From assembly GCF_018842675.1 (NCBI RefSeq), contig NZ_JAGTWO010000004.1, positions 2,666,001-2,730,000 on the forward strand: a DNA stretch of 64,000 nucleotides, given 5' to 3'. Position 1 is the first letter of the stretch. Every line of letters begins with the position of its first letter. The notes under the pieces are model-generated. The model searched no databases and was not told the DNA's origin. It worked only from the letters and a program-made list of their open reading frames with translations. A program made the position numbers and the translations under genes. Positions 19,739 through 29,629 of the stretch are shown here, in pieces. The DNA comes from Candidatus Pantoea bituminis (GTDB lineage: Bacteria; Pseudomonadota; Gammaproteobacteria; Enterobacterales; Enterobacteriaceae).

Positions 19739-20014
19739 ATGGCAAAAGAACACACTGACCGCACCACGCTTGATCTGTTTGCTGAGGAGCGTCGTCCCGG
19801 TCGCCCTAAAACCAGTCCGCTTTCGCGCGATGAACAGCTGCGTATAAATAAACGCAATCAACTGAAACGTGACAAAGGGCGCGGGTTACGCCGTGTCGAG
19901 CTTAAAATGAACAGTGAAGCCGTTGAAGCACTTAATACGCTGGCGGAACAGCGCAATCTCAGTCGCAGCGAATTGATTGAACAAATGTTGCTGCAACAAC
20001 TCAAACTAGACTGA
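19739..20014 (+). CDS. ybfE: LexA-regulated, CopB-related protein YbfE
   Basis: 91-residue basic protein homologous to E. coli YbfE (97): MAKEHTDRTTLDLF start, RRPGRPKTSPLSRDEQLRINKR and a ribbon-helix-helix-like C-terminus with ELNTLAEQR-type spacing (NRSELIE-like LSRSELIEQMLLQQL). The family resembles CopB plasmid copy-number repressors and is a LexA target in E. coli. I looked for a LexA box upstream and did not find a convincing one. Lies 135 bases upstream of fldA on the same strand. Confidence 0.92.
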   Translation: MAKEHTDRTTLDLFAEERRPGRPKTSPLSRDEQLRINKRNQLKRDKGRGLRRVELKMNSEAVEALNTLAEQRNLSRSELIEQMLLQQLKLD

Positions 20015-20149
20015 CACGAGCAAAACGCACGCAAAAACAAATGTCACGGCTTTACAAGTTCCGCGCTTTTGTCACGTCTGCTATTATTCGCAGAAATGTG
20101 CTGTTTTAGCACACATCTCATCATCAGGATTTAAGAGGTTATTTTACCC

Positions 20150-20680
20150 ATGGCACTCGTAGGCATCTTCTTTGGCAGCGATACCGGCAACACCGAAAAC
20201 ATTGCAAAAATGATCCAGAAACAGCTGGGTAAAGACGTTGCGGAAGTGCATGACATCGCGAAAAGCACCAAAGAAGATCTGGCAGCGTTTGATATCTTGC
20301 TGCTGGGCATCCCAACCTGGTATTACGGCGAAGCGCAGTGCGACTGGGATGATTTCTTCCCAACGCTGGAAGAGATCGACTTCAACGGCAAATTAGTCGC
20401 GTTGTTTGGTTGTGGCGATCAGGAAGATTACGCAGAGTATTTCTGTGACGCGATGGGCACCATTCGTGACATTATCGAACCTAATGGCGCAGTGATTGTT
20501 GGACACTGGCCGACTGAAGGCTATCACTTTGAAGCCTCCAAAGGCTTGGCCGATGATAAAAACTTCTTGGGTTTAGCGATTGATGAAGATCGCCAGCCAG
20601 AATTGACCAACGAACGCGTTGAAAAATGGGTTAAGCAGATTTTTGATGAGCTACAGCTCAAAGAGATTATCGAAGCTTAA
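20150..20680 (+). CDS. fldA: Flavodoxin I
   Basis: FMN-binding low-potential electron carrier for IspG/IspH, biotin synthase, methionine synthase and ribonucleotide reductase activation. It is 176 residues, the E. coli length. The FMN phosphate loop GSDTGNTENIAKMI and the isoalloxazine-flanking Trp and Tyr loops (GIPTWYYGEAQCDWDD, FGCGDQEDYAEYFCDA) are intact. In enterobacteria it is commonly co-transcribed with the downstream fur. Confidence 0.98.
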   Translation: MALVGIFFGSDTGNTENIAKMIQKQLGKDVAEVHDIAKSTKEDLAAFDILLLGIPTWYYGEAQCDWDDFFPTLEEIDFNGKLVALFGCGDQEDYAEYFCDAMGTIRDIIEPNGAVIVGHWPTEGYHFEASKGLADDKNFLGLAIDEDRQPELTNERVEKWVKQIFDELQLKEIIEA

Positions 20681-20685
20681 TGCTT

Positions 20686-20723
20686 ACTGATTCGATGTGG
20701 GCGCTGGCTCACATCGAATCAGT
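20686..20723 (+). other. 14-bp perfect stem-loop after fldA
   Basis: Positions 20686-20699 and 20710-20723 are perfect inverted repeats (ACTGATTCGATGTG / CACATCGAATCAGT) with a 10-base loop, starting five bases after the fldA stop. There is no T tract, so it is not a typical terminator. It may protect the 3' end of fldA mRNA or partly uncouple fldA from fur. Confidence 0.6.
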
Positions 20724-20956
20724 GGAAATTCCTATAGAAATAATAGCCACATTTTTTTAACTTTCTTCGTTTAATCTGTAGAATACCCCTATCGGTCATC
20801 CGCTTATTTCTCTGGATATGAGATGAGGCTGAACGAAATGTTAACAGACCTCTGTAGAAATCCTCCCCGGCTCGGTAAATTCCTCACAGCTAATGGTGAT
20901 TTCCAGCATTTCACTCGGTTTTCATTTCGTTGCTTCGGTTCTATAATGAGACGCAA

Positions 20957-21037
20957 ATGAGAATGGGTGTAGATCGACATTCAAGGCCAAGCGCCACAAA
21001 AGTGATTAAAGTAACAGGACAAAATCCGCATGACTGA
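20957..21037 (+). CDS. uof: Uof-like leader peptide upstream of fur
   Basis: A 26-codon ORF starting at ATG 20957 (or 24 codons from ATG 20963) reads MRMGVDRHSRPSATKVIK and ends VTGQNPHD, overlapping the fur start by eight bases. E. coli Uof (28 residues) ends VTGQIPHD at the same position. In E. coli, fur translation is coupled to uof, and RyhB acts on uof to control Fur synthesis. The conserved C-terminus and overlap support the call; the N-terminal half is not conserved and the exact start is uncertain. Confidence 0.65.
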   Translation: MRMGVDRHSRPSATKVIKVTGQNPHD

Positions 21038-21473
21038 CAACAATACCGCATTAAAGAAGGCTGGCCTGAAAGTCACGCTGCCCAGACTTAAAATTCTGGA
21101 AGTGCTTCAGGAACCTGAATGCCATCACGTCAGCGCGGAAGATTTATACAAACGCCTGATTGATATGGGCGAAGAGATTGGTCTGGCAACGGTTTATCGC
21201 GTATTAAACCAGTTTGATGATGCTGGCATTGTAACCCGTCATAACTTTGAAGGCGGCAAGTCTGTTTTTGAATTGACGCAACAGCATCACCACGATCACC
21301 TGATTTGCCTGGATTGTGGCAAAGTGATTGAGTTCAGCGATGAGTCGATTGAAACGCGCCAGCATGAAATCGCTACCCGCCATGGCATTAAATTATCCAA
21401 CCATAGCTTGTATCTTTACGGTCACTGCTCACTGGGTGATTGTCGCGAAGACGAAACGCTTCACGACAAGTAA
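21030..21473 (+). CDS. fur: Ferric uptake regulator Fur
   Basis: Fe(II)-dependent repressor of iron acquisition. It is 147 residues (E. coli 148). The N-terminal winged helix (ALKKAGLKVTLPRLKILEVL, GLATVYRVLNQFDDAGIV) and C-terminal metal-binding and dimerisation domain (QQHHHDHLICLDCGKVIEF, with the CxxC zinc ligands, and YLYGHCSLGDCRED) are complete. Preceded by the overlapping uof-like ORF. Confidence 0.98.
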   Translation: MTDNNTALKKAGLKVTLPRLKILEVLQEPECHHVSAEDLYKRLIDMGEEIGLATVYRVLNQFDDAGIVTRHNFEGGKSVFELTQQHHHDHLICLDCGKVIEFSDESIETRQHEIATRHGIKLSNHSLYLYGHCSLGDCREDETLHDK

Positions 21474-21492
21474 GTTGCTATGCACTGATATG

Positions 21493-21520
21493 AAAAAGCC
21501 GGTTTATAACCGGCTTTTTT
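21493..21520 (+). terminator. fur bidirectional terminator
   Basis: AAAAAGCCGGTT / AACCGGCTTTTTT with loop TAT, between fur and the convergent gene at 21532. Confidence 0.93.
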
Positions 21521-21531
21521 GCGTCTGGATC

Positions 21532-21927
21532 TCAGGCTACGAGCGTTTCCTGCAAGTAGCGCCAACGCGGAATAGAGGTGCTGCAATCTAAAATCGCCAG
21601 TGAAATACGGCTCTGATTTTGACCGTTCATCATTTGCAGTTCTCGATATTGAATGATGACTTCATTTTCTTGCTCAGAAATCACCACATGTTCACTGGTC
21701 GCAATACGCATCCCTTCACGCTGACCTTGTAGTTGAAGAAAAAGCGCTTCAGTTTCGTTTAAATTCAGCTGCCTTCCTTGCGGCGTCACCATACAAAAGT
21801 CGGGATGAAAGTGCGAAAGCAGAAGATGAAAGCTATCATCCGCTGTCGCTGTATTATTGAAAATACGTTCAATTAGTTGATGTAAAACTACGACACTGTG
21901 TTTAGCTTCCTGGGCGAGAACGGTCAT
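21532..21927 (-). CDS. DUF4440 / NTF2-like small protein
   Basis: 131-residue soluble protein from the ATG at 21927, which has AAGGAAA upstream; an in-frame ATG 63 bases further up lacks a site. The pattern of an N-terminal helix (VVVLHQLIERIFNN), FHLLLSHFHPDFCMVTPQGR, then alternating strands ending RWRYLQETLV resembles the DUF4440/SnoaL-type cone fold seen in small NTF2-like proteins. Ligand and role are unknown. It occupies the place between fur and glnS where E. coli has chiPQ. Confidence 0.75.
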   Translation of the reverse strand: MTVLAQEAKHSVVVLHQLIERIFNNTATADDSFHLLLSHFHPDFCMVTPQGRQLNLNETEALFLQLQGQREGMRIATSEHVVISEQENEVIIQYRELQMMNGQNQSRISLAILDCSTSIPRWRYLQETLVA

Positions 21928-22034
21928 TTTTTTCCTTTTGTAACCCGCATAGCAACGCTTGAGAGCGCTTAGCCTACCTGAAAAAATCAATTCACACCTT
22001 GTAATTGATTAATTTTACTAAACTAAGATTTCTC

Positions 22035-22080
22035 CCAGATATGCTTGCAGGGTCAATTTGATGTAAAGCAGCATATCTGG
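22035..22080. promoter_or_regulatory. 11-bp inverted repeat upstream of the DUF4440 gene
   Basis: CCAGATATGCT (22035-22045) and AGCATATCTGG (22070-22080) are perfect inverted copies separated by 24 bases, about 110 bases before the DUF4440 start. The arrangement could be paired operator half-sites or a leader hairpin. No known regulator is recognised. Confidence 0.35.
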
Positions 22081-22105
22081 TTGTATTGACAGGAATCGCA
22101 GTAAT

Positions 22106-22130
22106 AAAAAAGGGCGATTAATCGCCCTTT
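22106..22130 (-). terminator. glnS terminator
   Basis: Minus-strand stem AAAGGGCGATT / AATCGCCCTTTTTT just downstream of the glnS stop. Confidence 0.9.
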
Positions 22131-22161
22131 TGTTTTTTTATCGTGTCGGTAATCGAAATTT

Positions 22162-23829
22162 TTAATCGCCGATTTTTGCCCAGGTATCACGCAATCCCAC
22201 AGTGCGGTTAAACACTAGCTGTGAAGGCTTTGAGTACACGCTGTCAGCACAGAAATATCCTTCACGCTCAAACTGATAAGGTGAGGTCACTTCAGCATTT
22301 CGTAGGCCTGGTTCGACAAAACCGTGTTTTATTTCCAACGAATTTGGGTTGATGGCAGCAAGAAAATCTTCTGCTGCACCAGGATTCGGTACGCTGAACA
22401 AACGGTCGTAAAGTCGGAATTCGGCAGGTAGCGCATGCTCAGCAGAAACCCAATGAATCACGCCTTTAACTTTGCGGCCATCAGCAGGATCTTTACTTAA
22501 CGTGTCCACATCGCACGTGCAATAAATGCAAGTGATATTGCCGTCTTCATCCTTTGCTACACGCTCAGCGCGAATCACATAAGCATTACGCAGGCGTACT
22601 TCTTTACCCAGCACCAAACGCTTGTACTGCTTGTTCGCCTCTTCTCGGAAGTCAGCACGATCGATCCAAATTTCACGGCTAAACGGAGCTTCGCGCGTGC
22701 CCATTTCTGGCTTGTTTGGATGATTTGGCATAGTGATAATTTCGTTATGGCCCGCAGGCAAATTCTCAATCACCACTTTTAAAGGATCCAACACCGCCAT
22801 AGCACGAGGTGCATTTTCATTCAGATCGTCACGAATACACGATTCCAGCGAAGCCATCTCAACGATATTGTCTTGTTTGGTCACGCCAATACGACGGCAG
22901 AACTCACGAATAGAGCCCGCCGTGTAACCGCGACGACGCAGGCCTGAAACGGTCAGCATGCGCGGATCGTCCCAGCCTTCTACATGCTTTTCACTGACTA
23001 ATTGCGTCAGCTTACGCTTCGACATCACTGCATATTCCAGATTCAGACGTGAAAACTCGTACTGACGTGGATGAACTGGAATAGTAATGTTATCCAAAAC
23101 CCAGTCATACAAACGACGGTTATCCTGGAATTCCAGCGTACACAGCGAATGGGTAATGCCTTCCAGCGCATCGGAAATGCAGTGGGTAAAGTCATACATC
23201 GGATAGATGCACCACTTATTGCCCGTCTGATGATGTTCAGCAAACTTAATGCGATACAGCACAGGATCGCGCATCACAATGAAGTTAGATGCCATATCGA
23301 TTTTAGCGCGCAGGCAGGCTTTACCTTCCTCAAATCCACCCGCACGCATTTTTTCAAACAGTGCCAGGTTCTCTTCTGGGGTACGATCGCGGTAAGGACT
23401 GTTTTTACCCGGCGCCGTTAAGGTGCCACGGTACTCACGAATCTCTTCAGGCGTGAGTTCATCCACATAGGCCAGGCCTTTATTGATGAGTTCGACCGCA
23501 TAGTGATAAAGCTGATCAAAATAGTTTGAGGAATAACAAACTTCGCCACTCCACTCAAAGCCCAGCCATTGCACATCACGCATGATGGATTCAACGAACT
23601 CCACATCCTCTTTGACCGGATTGGTGTCGTCGAAACGCAGGTTGCATTGACCCTGGTAATCTTGAGCAATACCGAAGTTCAGACAAATCGATTTTGCATG
23701 ACCAATATGCAGATAACCATTAGGCTCTGGCGGAAAACGGGTATGCACGCTGCTGTGCTTGCCGCTCGCCAAATCTTCGTCAATGATTTGACGAATAAAG
23801 TTAGTTGGGCGGGCTTCAGCCTCACTCAT
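22162..23829 (-). CDS. glnS: Glutaminyl-tRNA synthetase
   Basis: Class I synthetase charging tRNA-Gln. The start at 23829 ([14 protein letters not shown]) gives 555 residues (E. coli 554). An upstream in-frame ATG would add a sequence without counterpart. Signature motifs are [15 protein letters not shown] (HIGH) and VMSKRKL (the KMSKS equivalent). The anticodon-recognising beta-barrels follow. Four tRNA-Gln genes lie in this window at 32.8-33.2 kb. Confidence 0.98.
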   Translation of the reverse strand: MSEAEARPTNFIRQIIDEDLASGKHSSVHTRFPPEPNGYLHIGHAKSICLNFGIAQDYQGQCNLRFDDTNPVKEDVEFVESIMRDVQWLGFEWSGEVCYSSNYFDQLYHYAVELINKGLAYVDELTPEEIREYRGTLTAPGKNSPYRDRTPEENLALFEKMRAGGFEEGKACLRAKIDMASNFIVMRDPVLYRIKFAEHHQTGNKWCIYPMYDFTHCISDALEGITHSLCTLEFQDNRRLYDWVLDNITIPVHPRQYEFSRLNLEYAVMSKRKLTQLVSEKHVEGWDDPRMLTVSGLRRRGYTAGSIREFCRRIGVTKQDNIVEMASLESCIRDDLNENAPRAMAVLDPLKVVIENLPAGHNEIITMPNHPNKPEMGTREAPFSREIWIDRADFREEANKQYKRLVLGKEVRLRNAYVIRAERVAKDEDGNITCIYCTCDVDTLSKDPADGRKVKGVIHWVSAEHALPAEFRLYDRLFSVPNPGAAEDFLAAINPNSLEIKHGFVEPGLRNAEVTSPYQFEREGYFCADSVYSKPSQLVFNRTVGLRDTWAKIGD

Positions 23830-23934
23830 TACAAAAATCCTCAATACGAATAGCGGGTGATTTGTACCACGAAGTATCGGAGTATGATCCACAAAGCGTC
23901 GTAGGGAAACAACCGTTTGTTAAGCGTTTAAAAC

Positions 23935-23962
23935 AAAAAGGCAGGAATCGCTTCCTGCCTTT
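23935..23962 (-). terminator. nagE terminator
   Basis: Minus-strand stem AAAGGCAGGAA / TTCCTGCCTTTTTG followed by TTTT, between nagE and glnS. Confidence 0.9.
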
Positions 23963-23982
23963 GGGGTTGTGTCGCGGAGTAA

Positions 23983-26013
23983 TTAACCTATTACTTCATA
24001 CAGTCGGGTTTCGCCGGCAATCACCTGTCCGCTGGCTAACAGATTCAAACCGCCAAAATCATCACTGTTGCTTACCACAACAGGACTGATCATGGATCGT
24101 GCATTGGCATTAAGGAATTCAAGATCCATTTCCAGCACCGGCTGGCCAGCAACGACCGTTGCGCCCTCTTCGACTAAGCGTGTGAAACCTTTACCACCTA
24201 ATGCCACGGTGTCCAGGCCCATATGCACCACGATTTCAACGCCATTATCCGTTTCAAGGCAGAACGCATGATTGGTGGTGAAGATCTTCACAATGGTTCC
24301 CGCAATCGGCGCAACCACCCGCTTATCGGTAGGCTTGATCGCTAAACCTTCGCCAACGGCTTTGCTAGCGAAAGCTTCATCCGGCACTGCATCCAGAGCC
24401 ACAACCTCACCGCTGACTGGTGAGACCAGTGTGGCAATGACTTTTTTATCGCTGTTCAATACGGCTTGCGGCTTAGCCTCTGTTGCCGCTGGCGCACTAC
24501 TATTACTCGCTGCGGCAGCCACCGGACCTTTGGTCAGCACGCGTTTCATCGCAGAAGCAATGCTTTCAGCTTGCGTCCCTACAATGATTTGTACGCTTTG
24601 CTTATTCAAACGAATCACGCCCGATGCGCCAAGACGTTTAGCCACACCTTCATTAATTTGTGCAGAATCTTTCACATTTAAACGTAGACGCGTAATACAC
24701 GCATCGATAGCTGTCAGGTTTTCAGAACCGCCGATCGCACCGATATAGCGGCGTGCCAGAGACTCCGTCGCGTTTTCGCCATCGCCCGTTTTATCAACGT
24801 TAACGTCGTAGCCATCCGTCTCATCACCCGCAACGGCTAATTCACGGCCAGGCGTCATCAGGTTGAACTTCAGGATAGTGAAGCGGAATACCACGTAGTA
24901 AAGGGCAAAGAAGACCAGGCCTTGTGGGATCAGCATGTACCAGTGAGTGGCTAATGGGTTACGGGTTGAAAGCACCATATCCACTAAACCGGCACTGAAA
25001 CCAAAGCCCGCAATCCAATGCATGCTCGCGGCGATGAAAACAGAAATACCGGTTAATACGGCATGGATGAAAAACAGTACCGGCGCCACAAACATGAAGG
25101 AGAATTCCAACGGTTCGGTAATTCCGGTAAAGAAGGCTGCAAACGCAGCTGCCAGCATGATCCCGCCAACTTTGGCGCGGTTCTCTGGGCGTGCACAGTG
25201 AAAAATTGCCAGCGCGGCGCCCGGCAAGCCGAACATCATGATCGGGAAGAAGCCCGCTTGATAGCGACCTGTGATACCCACTGTTGCGCTGCCATCAGCC
25301 AGAGATTGCGCACCGCCAAGGAATTTAGGGATATCGTTAATGCCTGCAACATCAAACCAGAAAACCGAGTTCAATGCGTGATGCAGGCCAACCGGAATCA
25401 ATAAGCGGTTAAAGAAGGCGTAAACCCCTGCACCGATCGAGCCAAGTTTTTGTATGTGCTCACCAAAGCTGACCAGGCCACCAAAAATAATCGGCCAGAT
25501 GTACATTAAAATGAACGCGACCAGAATCATCAGGAAGGAGACCAGAATGGGCACCAGACGACGACCGCTGAAGAAAGAAAGGGCTTTAGGCAACTCAACA
25601 TGGCTGAAGCGGTTATAGACTTCGGCCGATAAGATACCGACAAGAATGCCGACAAACTGGTTATTTATTTTGCCAAATGCAGCGGGAACTTGTTCCACGG
25701 GCATTTTCTGAATCATTGCTACCGCAGCGGGTGAACAAAGCGTGGTAACGACGAGGAAACCGACAAAACCGGTCAGAGCGGCTGCACCATCTTTATCTTT
25801 CGACATGCCGTACGCCACACCAATCGCGAACAGCACAGACATATTTTCGATAATGGCAGCACCCGATTTGATCAACAACGCTGCTAGCGCATTACTTGCG
25901 CCCCAGCTGTCAGGATCAAGCCAGTAACCAACCCCCATTAATATCGCTGCCGCTGGCAGGGTTGCTACCGGCACCATGAGTGCGCGGCCAACCTTCTGTA
26001 AATAACCTAACAT
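23983..26013 (-). CDS. nagE: N-acetylglucosamine-specific PTS permease EIICBA
   Basis: Takes up and phosphorylates N-acetylglucosamine to GlcNAc-6-P. 676 residues in three domains: membrane IIC (~1-370, PVATLPAAAILMGVG, SGAAIIENMSVLFA, GITEPLEFSFMF), IIB (~415-490, phosphorylated Cys in ITAIDACITRLRLNV-like NLTAIDACITRLRL) and C-terminal IIA (~550-676, phospho-His in GVEIVVHMGLDTV). The IIB-IIA linker is Ala-rich and longer than in E. coli (648 residues). Divergent from nagBACD and controlled through the shared NagC/CRP region. Confidence 0.97.
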   Translation of the reverse strand: MLGYLQKVGRALMVPVATLPAAAILMGVGYWLDPDSWGASNALAALLIKSGAAIIENMSVLFAIGVAYGMSKDKDGAAALTGFVGFLVVTTLCSPAAVAMIQKMPVEQVPAAFGKINNQFVGILVGILSAEVYNRFSHVELPKALSFFSGRRLVPILVSFLMILVAFILMYIWPIIFGGLVSFGEHIQKLGSIGAGVYAFFNRLLIPVGLHHALNSVFWFDVAGINDIPKFLGGAQSLADGSATVGITGRYQAGFFPIMMFGLPGAALAIFHCARPENRAKVGGIMLAAAFAAFFTGITEPLEFSFMFVAPVLFFIHAVLTGISVFIAASMHWIAGFGFSAGLVDMVLSTRNPLATHWYMLIPQGLVFFALYYVVFRFTILKFNLMTPGRELAVAGDETDGYDVNVDKTGDGENATESLARRYIGAIGGSENLTAIDACITRLRLNVKDSAQINEGVAKRLGASGVIRLNKQSVQIIVGTQAESIASAMKRVLTKGPVAAAASNSSAPAATEAKPQAVLNSDKKVIATLVSPVSGEVVALDAVPDEAFASKAVGEGLAIKPTDKRVVAPIAGTIVKIFTTNHAFCLETDNGVEIVVHMGLDTVALGGKGFTRLVEEGATVVAGQPVLEMDLEFLNANARSMISPVVVSNSDDFGGLNLLASGQVIAGETRLYEVIG

Positions 26014-26123
26014 TTGCCCTTCCCCCTATGAGACACGCTTATTGCTTTGTTGCCACTTACTCTTTTTTGTCAGCAACAAAGATCTGTAATAACACTTTTG
26101 GTCACGCTGCGAGTGTAATGATA

Positions 26124-26147
26124 AATTAATTCGCCTCGCAAATTAAA
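26124..26147. promoter_or_regulatory. NagC operator between nagE and nagB
   Basis: ATTAATTCGCCTCGCAAATT closely resembles the E. coli nagE operator, with the central TCGC and flanking AATT arms. NagC, encoded downstream, represses both divergent units until GlcNAc-6-P binds. In E. coli a second operator near nagB allows looping; I could not identify the second copy here with confidence. Confidence 0.75.
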
Positions 26148-26158
26148 ACCGCGCTTTC

Positions 26159-26174
26159 TGTGATTTTTATCACC
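26159..26174. promoter_or_regulatory. CRP-cAMP site in the nag control region
   Basis: TGTGATTTTTATCACC is a near-perfect CRP site (TGTGA, six bases, TCACC) beside the NagC operator. The same operator-then-CRP order occurs in E. coli nagE-nagB. Confidence 0.8.
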
Positions 26175-26347
26175 AAAAAACGTCTCTCGATGCAGCTGCG
26201 TCTGGCTATCACGCCAAACTTATTTTATGATCCAAAATATCAAGGCGCAGAATTACCATGGCGATAACGCGTAATCAGTTTAGGCTGATTATTAGCACAA
26301 CGGTACAGCGTCTAACCTTTCCCAATTCTTTAATATTGAGGTGAAAC

Positions 26348-27148
26348 ATGAGACTGATTCCTTTAGCCACGCCGACTCAAGTAGGCAAGTGGGCTGCACG
26401 TCATATCGTCAACCGCATCAATGCCTTTAATCCAAGCGCCGATCGCCCTTTCGTTCTCGGCTTACCTACCGGCGGAACGCCGCTAGAAGCGTATAAACAT
26501 CTTATTGAGATGCATAAATCGGGCCAGGTTAGTTTCAAGCACGTAGTGACGTTCAACATGGACGAATATGTTGGCTTACCGAAAGAGCACCCAGAAAGCT
26601 ATCACAGTTTCATGTACCGTAACTTTTTCGATCACGTTGATATACAAACAGAAAACATCAACCTTCTGAATGGCAATGCGCCTGACATTGACGCAGAATG
26701 TCGCCAGTATGAAGAGAAAATTCGTGCGCTGGGTAAAATTCATCTGTTTATGGGCGGCGTCGGCAACGACGGACACATTGCCTTTAACGAACCAGCCTCT
26801 TCTTTGACTTCCCGCACGCGTATCAAAACGCTGACACACGATACGCGCGTTGCCAATTCACGCTTCTTCAACGGCGATGTTGATCAGGTGCCAAAATACG
26901 CCCTGACTGTTGGTGTTGGCACGTTACTGGATGCCGAAGAAGTCATGATTTTAGTGACGGGCCATGTCAAAGCGCAGGCGCTGCAAGCGGCAGTTGAAGG
27001 CAACGTTAACCACATGTGGACCATTAGCTGTCTGCAACTGCATGCAAAATCCGTTGTGGTTTGTGATGAGCCCTCCACGATGGAATTAAAAGTGAAAACG
27101 GTTAAATATTTCCGCGAGATGGAAGCGGAAAATATGAAAGGTGTTTAA
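26348..27148 (+). CDS. nagB: Glucosamine-6-phosphate deaminase
   Basis: Converts glucosamine-6-P to fructose-6-P and ammonia, the last step of GlcNAc use. It is 266 residues, the E. coli length. Seen are the phosphate-binding [16 protein letters not shown], the active-site [10 protein letters not shown] (Asp72 region), [13 protein letters not shown] (catalytic His143, Glu148 region) and the C-terminal [13 protein letters not shown] lid. First gene of nagBACD, 63 bases before nagA. Confidence 0.98.
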   Translation: MRLIPLATPTQVGKWAARHIVNRINAFNPSADRPFVLGLPTGGTPLEAYKHLIEMHKSGQVSFKHVVTFNMDEYVGLPKEHPESYHSFMYRNFFDHVDIQTENINLLNGNAPDIDAECRQYEEKIRALGKIHLFMGGVGNDGHIAFNEPASSLTSRTRIKTLTHDTRVANSRFFNGDVDQVPKYALTVGVGTLLDAEEVMILVTGHVKAQALQAAVEGNVNHMWTISCLQLHAKSVVVCDEPSTMELKVKTVKYFREMEAENMKGV

Positions 27149-27211
27149 GACTACGTTGTAGATGTCTGCTGTTGCCCTTAAATCAAAGCAGGCCTAGCCG
27201 GGAGAAGAAAG

Positions 27212-28360
27212 ATGTATGCATTAGTTAACGGTCGTATTTACAGCGGCCATGAGATTTTGGACAACCACGCAGTGGTTATTGCTGAGGGTAAGATTGAGCG
27301 TGTTTGCTCTCACGAGGCGCTGCCCGCAGATATTGAGCAGCGCGATGTCTCAGGTGCCATCATCGCTCCCGGTTTTATCGATCTACAACTGAATGGTTGC
27401 GGCGGCGTGCAGTTTAATGACGACATTGATGCGCTCAGCATTCAAACGCTGGAAATTATGCAGCGCGCCAATGAAAAATCGGGTTGTACCAGCTACCTTC
27501 CTACCTTGATTACCAGCAGCGATGCGTTGATGAAGCGCGCCATTGAAACCATGCGTGCTTATCTAAACAAGCATCAGCATCAGGCGCTGGGATTGCATCT
27601 TGAAGGTCCGTGGTTAAGCACGGCGAAAAAAGGCACCCATAATCCTGCGCTGATCCGTTTGCCCGATCCTGAAATGGTGCAATTCCTGTGTGATAACGCA
27701 GACGTCATCACCAAAGTGACTTTGGCACCAGAAAACGCCGGTAGCGATGTCATTCGTCAACTGACTGATGCGGGTATTATTGTCTCTGCTGGCCACTCAA
27801 ACGCGACCTATGAAGAAGCCAAAACAGGTTTTTCAGCGGGTGTGACCTTTGCGACGCATCTCTATAATGCCATGCCTGCTTTTGCTGGTCGTGAGCCTGG
27901 TCTTATCGGTGCGCTGTTTGATTCGCCTGATGTATACTGCGGCATTATTGCCGATGGTTTACATGTTCATTACGCTAATGTGCGTAATGCAAAACGGATT
28001 AAAGGCGACAAACTGGTGTTAGTGTCCGATGCCACCGCACCGGCTGGCGCAGACATCGATAAATTTATTTTTGCAGGTAAAACAATATACTATCGTAACG
28101 GCCTGTGCGTGGATGAGAATGGCACGCTGAGTGGTTCAGCATTAACCATGATTGATGCCGTGCGAAATAGCGTCGAACATGTCGGCATTGCATTGGATGA
28201 GGCGTTGCGTATGGCGACACTTTATCCTGCACGGGCAATGGGCGTGGAAAAACAGTTGGGCACGATCGAAGCAGGAAAAATCGCAAACCTGACTGTGTTT
28301 ACACGCGACTTTAAAATCACTAAGACGTTTGTCAATGGAGACGACGTCCTGAGCGAGTAA
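27212..28360 (+). CDS. nagA: N-acetylglucosamine-6-phosphate deacetylase
   Basis: Removes the acetyl group from GlcNAc-6-P to supply NagB. It is 382 residues, the E. coli length. Amidohydrolase fold with metal and substrate motifs: [30 protein letters not shown] (metal-ligand Glu), [13 protein letters not shown] and [18 protein letters not shown] (His ligands), and [10 protein letters not shown] (catalytic Asp). Confidence 0.98.
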   Translation: MYALVNGRIYSGHEILDNHAVVIAEGKIERVCSHEALPADIEQRDVSGAIIAPGFIDLQLNGCGGVQFNDDIDALSIQTLEIMQRANEKSGCTSYLPTLITSSDALMKRAIETMRAYLNKHQHQALGLHLEGPWLSTAKKGTHNPALIRLPDPEMVQFLCDNADVITKVTLAPENAGSDVIRQLTDAGIIVSAGHSNATYEEAKTGFSAGVTFATHLYNAMPAFAGREPGLIGALFDSPDVYCGIIADGLHVHYANVRNAKRIKGDKLVLVSDATAPAGADIDKFIFAGKTIYYRNGLCVDENGTLSGSALTMIDAVRNSVEHVGIALDEALRMATLYPARAMGVEKQLGTIEAGKIANLTVFTRDFKITKTFVNGDDVLSE

Positions 28361-28367
28361 GCACTGA

Positions 28368-29588
28368 ATGACCACTGGCGGCCAGACACAAATAGGAAAT
28401 GTCGATCTTGTCAAACAACTCAATAGCGCGGCCGTTTATCGGCTAATCGATCAACAAGGGCCGATTTCGCGCATTCAAATTGCCGAATTGAGTCAGCTTG
28501 CGCCCGCCAGCGTCACAAAAATTACCCGCCAACTGATTGAGCGCGGCCTGATTAAAGAGGTGGACCAACAGGCGTCCACCGGCGGGCGCCGCGCGATTTC
28601 CATCATCACTGAAACCCGCAACTTTCATACCATTGGCGTGCGTTTGGGCCGTAACGACGCCACGCTAACGCTGTTTGATCTCAGCGGGAAATCACTGGCT
28701 CAAGAAGATTATGCGTTGCCGGAACGTACACAAGAAACGTTGGAGCACGCGCTGCTGAATGCCGTCGCCGCCTTTATTGAACTCCACCAGCGTAAAATCC
28801 GTGAGCTGATTGCAATATCGGTGATTCTCCCCGGCTTAGTTGATCCTATAAACGGCGTGATTCGCTATATGCCGCATATTTCAGTCAGCCATTGGCCTCT
28901 GGTTGCCAGCCTGAAAAAACGCTTCAACGTGACCAGTTTTGTCGGCCACGATATTCGTAGCCTGGCGCTTGCTGAGCACTATTTCGGTGCAAGTCGTGAT
29001 TGTGCTGACTCTATTCTGGTGCGTTTACACCGTGGCACTGGCGCAGGCATCATCGCTAATGGACACATCTTTCTGGGTAGCAATGGCAATGTCGGCGAGA
29101 TTGGCCATATTCAGGTCGATCCTTTGGGCGAGCGCTGCCATTGCGGTAATTTCGGCTGTCTGGAAACCATTGCTGCAAATGGCGCGATCGAAAATCGCGT
29201 ACGCCATTTATTGAGTCAAGGCTATCCCAGCGTATTGACGCAAGATGATTGCTGCATGCCTCAGATTTGCAAAGCTGCAAATCAGGGTGATGCGCTGGCA
29301 TGTGAAGTGATCGAATATGTCGGCCGCTATTTAGGCAAAGCTATCGCGATTGCGATTAACCTGTTTAATCCGCAAAAAGTGGTGCTGGCAGGTGAAATCA
29401 CCGATGCGGAGAAAGTGCTGCTGCCCGCGATTGAGGGGTGTATCAATACTCAAGCACTTAAAGCGTTTCGCAAAAATTTACCGGTGGTGCGCTCACAGTT
29501 GGATCACCAATCTGCCATTGGCGCTTTTGCGCTGGCAAAACGTGCCATGCTCAATGGCATCCTGCTGCAACATCTTCTCGAAGACTAA
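28368..29588 (+). CDS. nagC: NagC transcriptional repressor of amino-sugar genes (ROK family)
   Basis: Represses nagE and nagBACD and is released by GlcNAc-6-P. It is 406 residues, equal to E. coli. An N-terminal winged helix (IAELSQLAPASVTKITRQLI, ~35-60) is followed by the ROK sugar-kinase-like fold with VHRGTGAGI-like RLHRGTGAGIIANG, GNVGEIGHIQVDPLG and the zinc-binding CHCGNFGCLE. Starts seven bases after nagA. Confidence 0.98.
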   Translation: MTTGGQTQIGNVDLVKQLNSAAVYRLIDQQGPISRIQIAELSQLAPASVTKITRQLIERGLIKEVDQQASTGGRRAISIITETRNFHTIGVRLGRNDATLTLFDLSGKSLAQEDYALPERTQETLEHALLNAVAAFIELHQRKIRELIAISVILPGLVDPINGVIRYMPHISVSHWPLVASLKKRFNVTSFVGHDIRSLALAEHYFGASRDCADSILVRLHRGTGAGIIANGHIFLGSNGNVGEIGHIQVDPLGERCHCGNFGCLETIAANGAIENRVRHLLSQGYPSVLTQDDCCMPQICKAANQGDALACEVIEYVGRYLGKAIAIAINLFNPQKVVLAGEITDAEKVLLPAIEGCINTQALKAFRKNLPVVRSQLDHQSAIGAFALAKRAMLNGILLQHLLED

Positions 29589-29629
29589 GTCGAGCCTGCC
29601 AATCTGGCGGGCTGCATCGGAACGAAACT

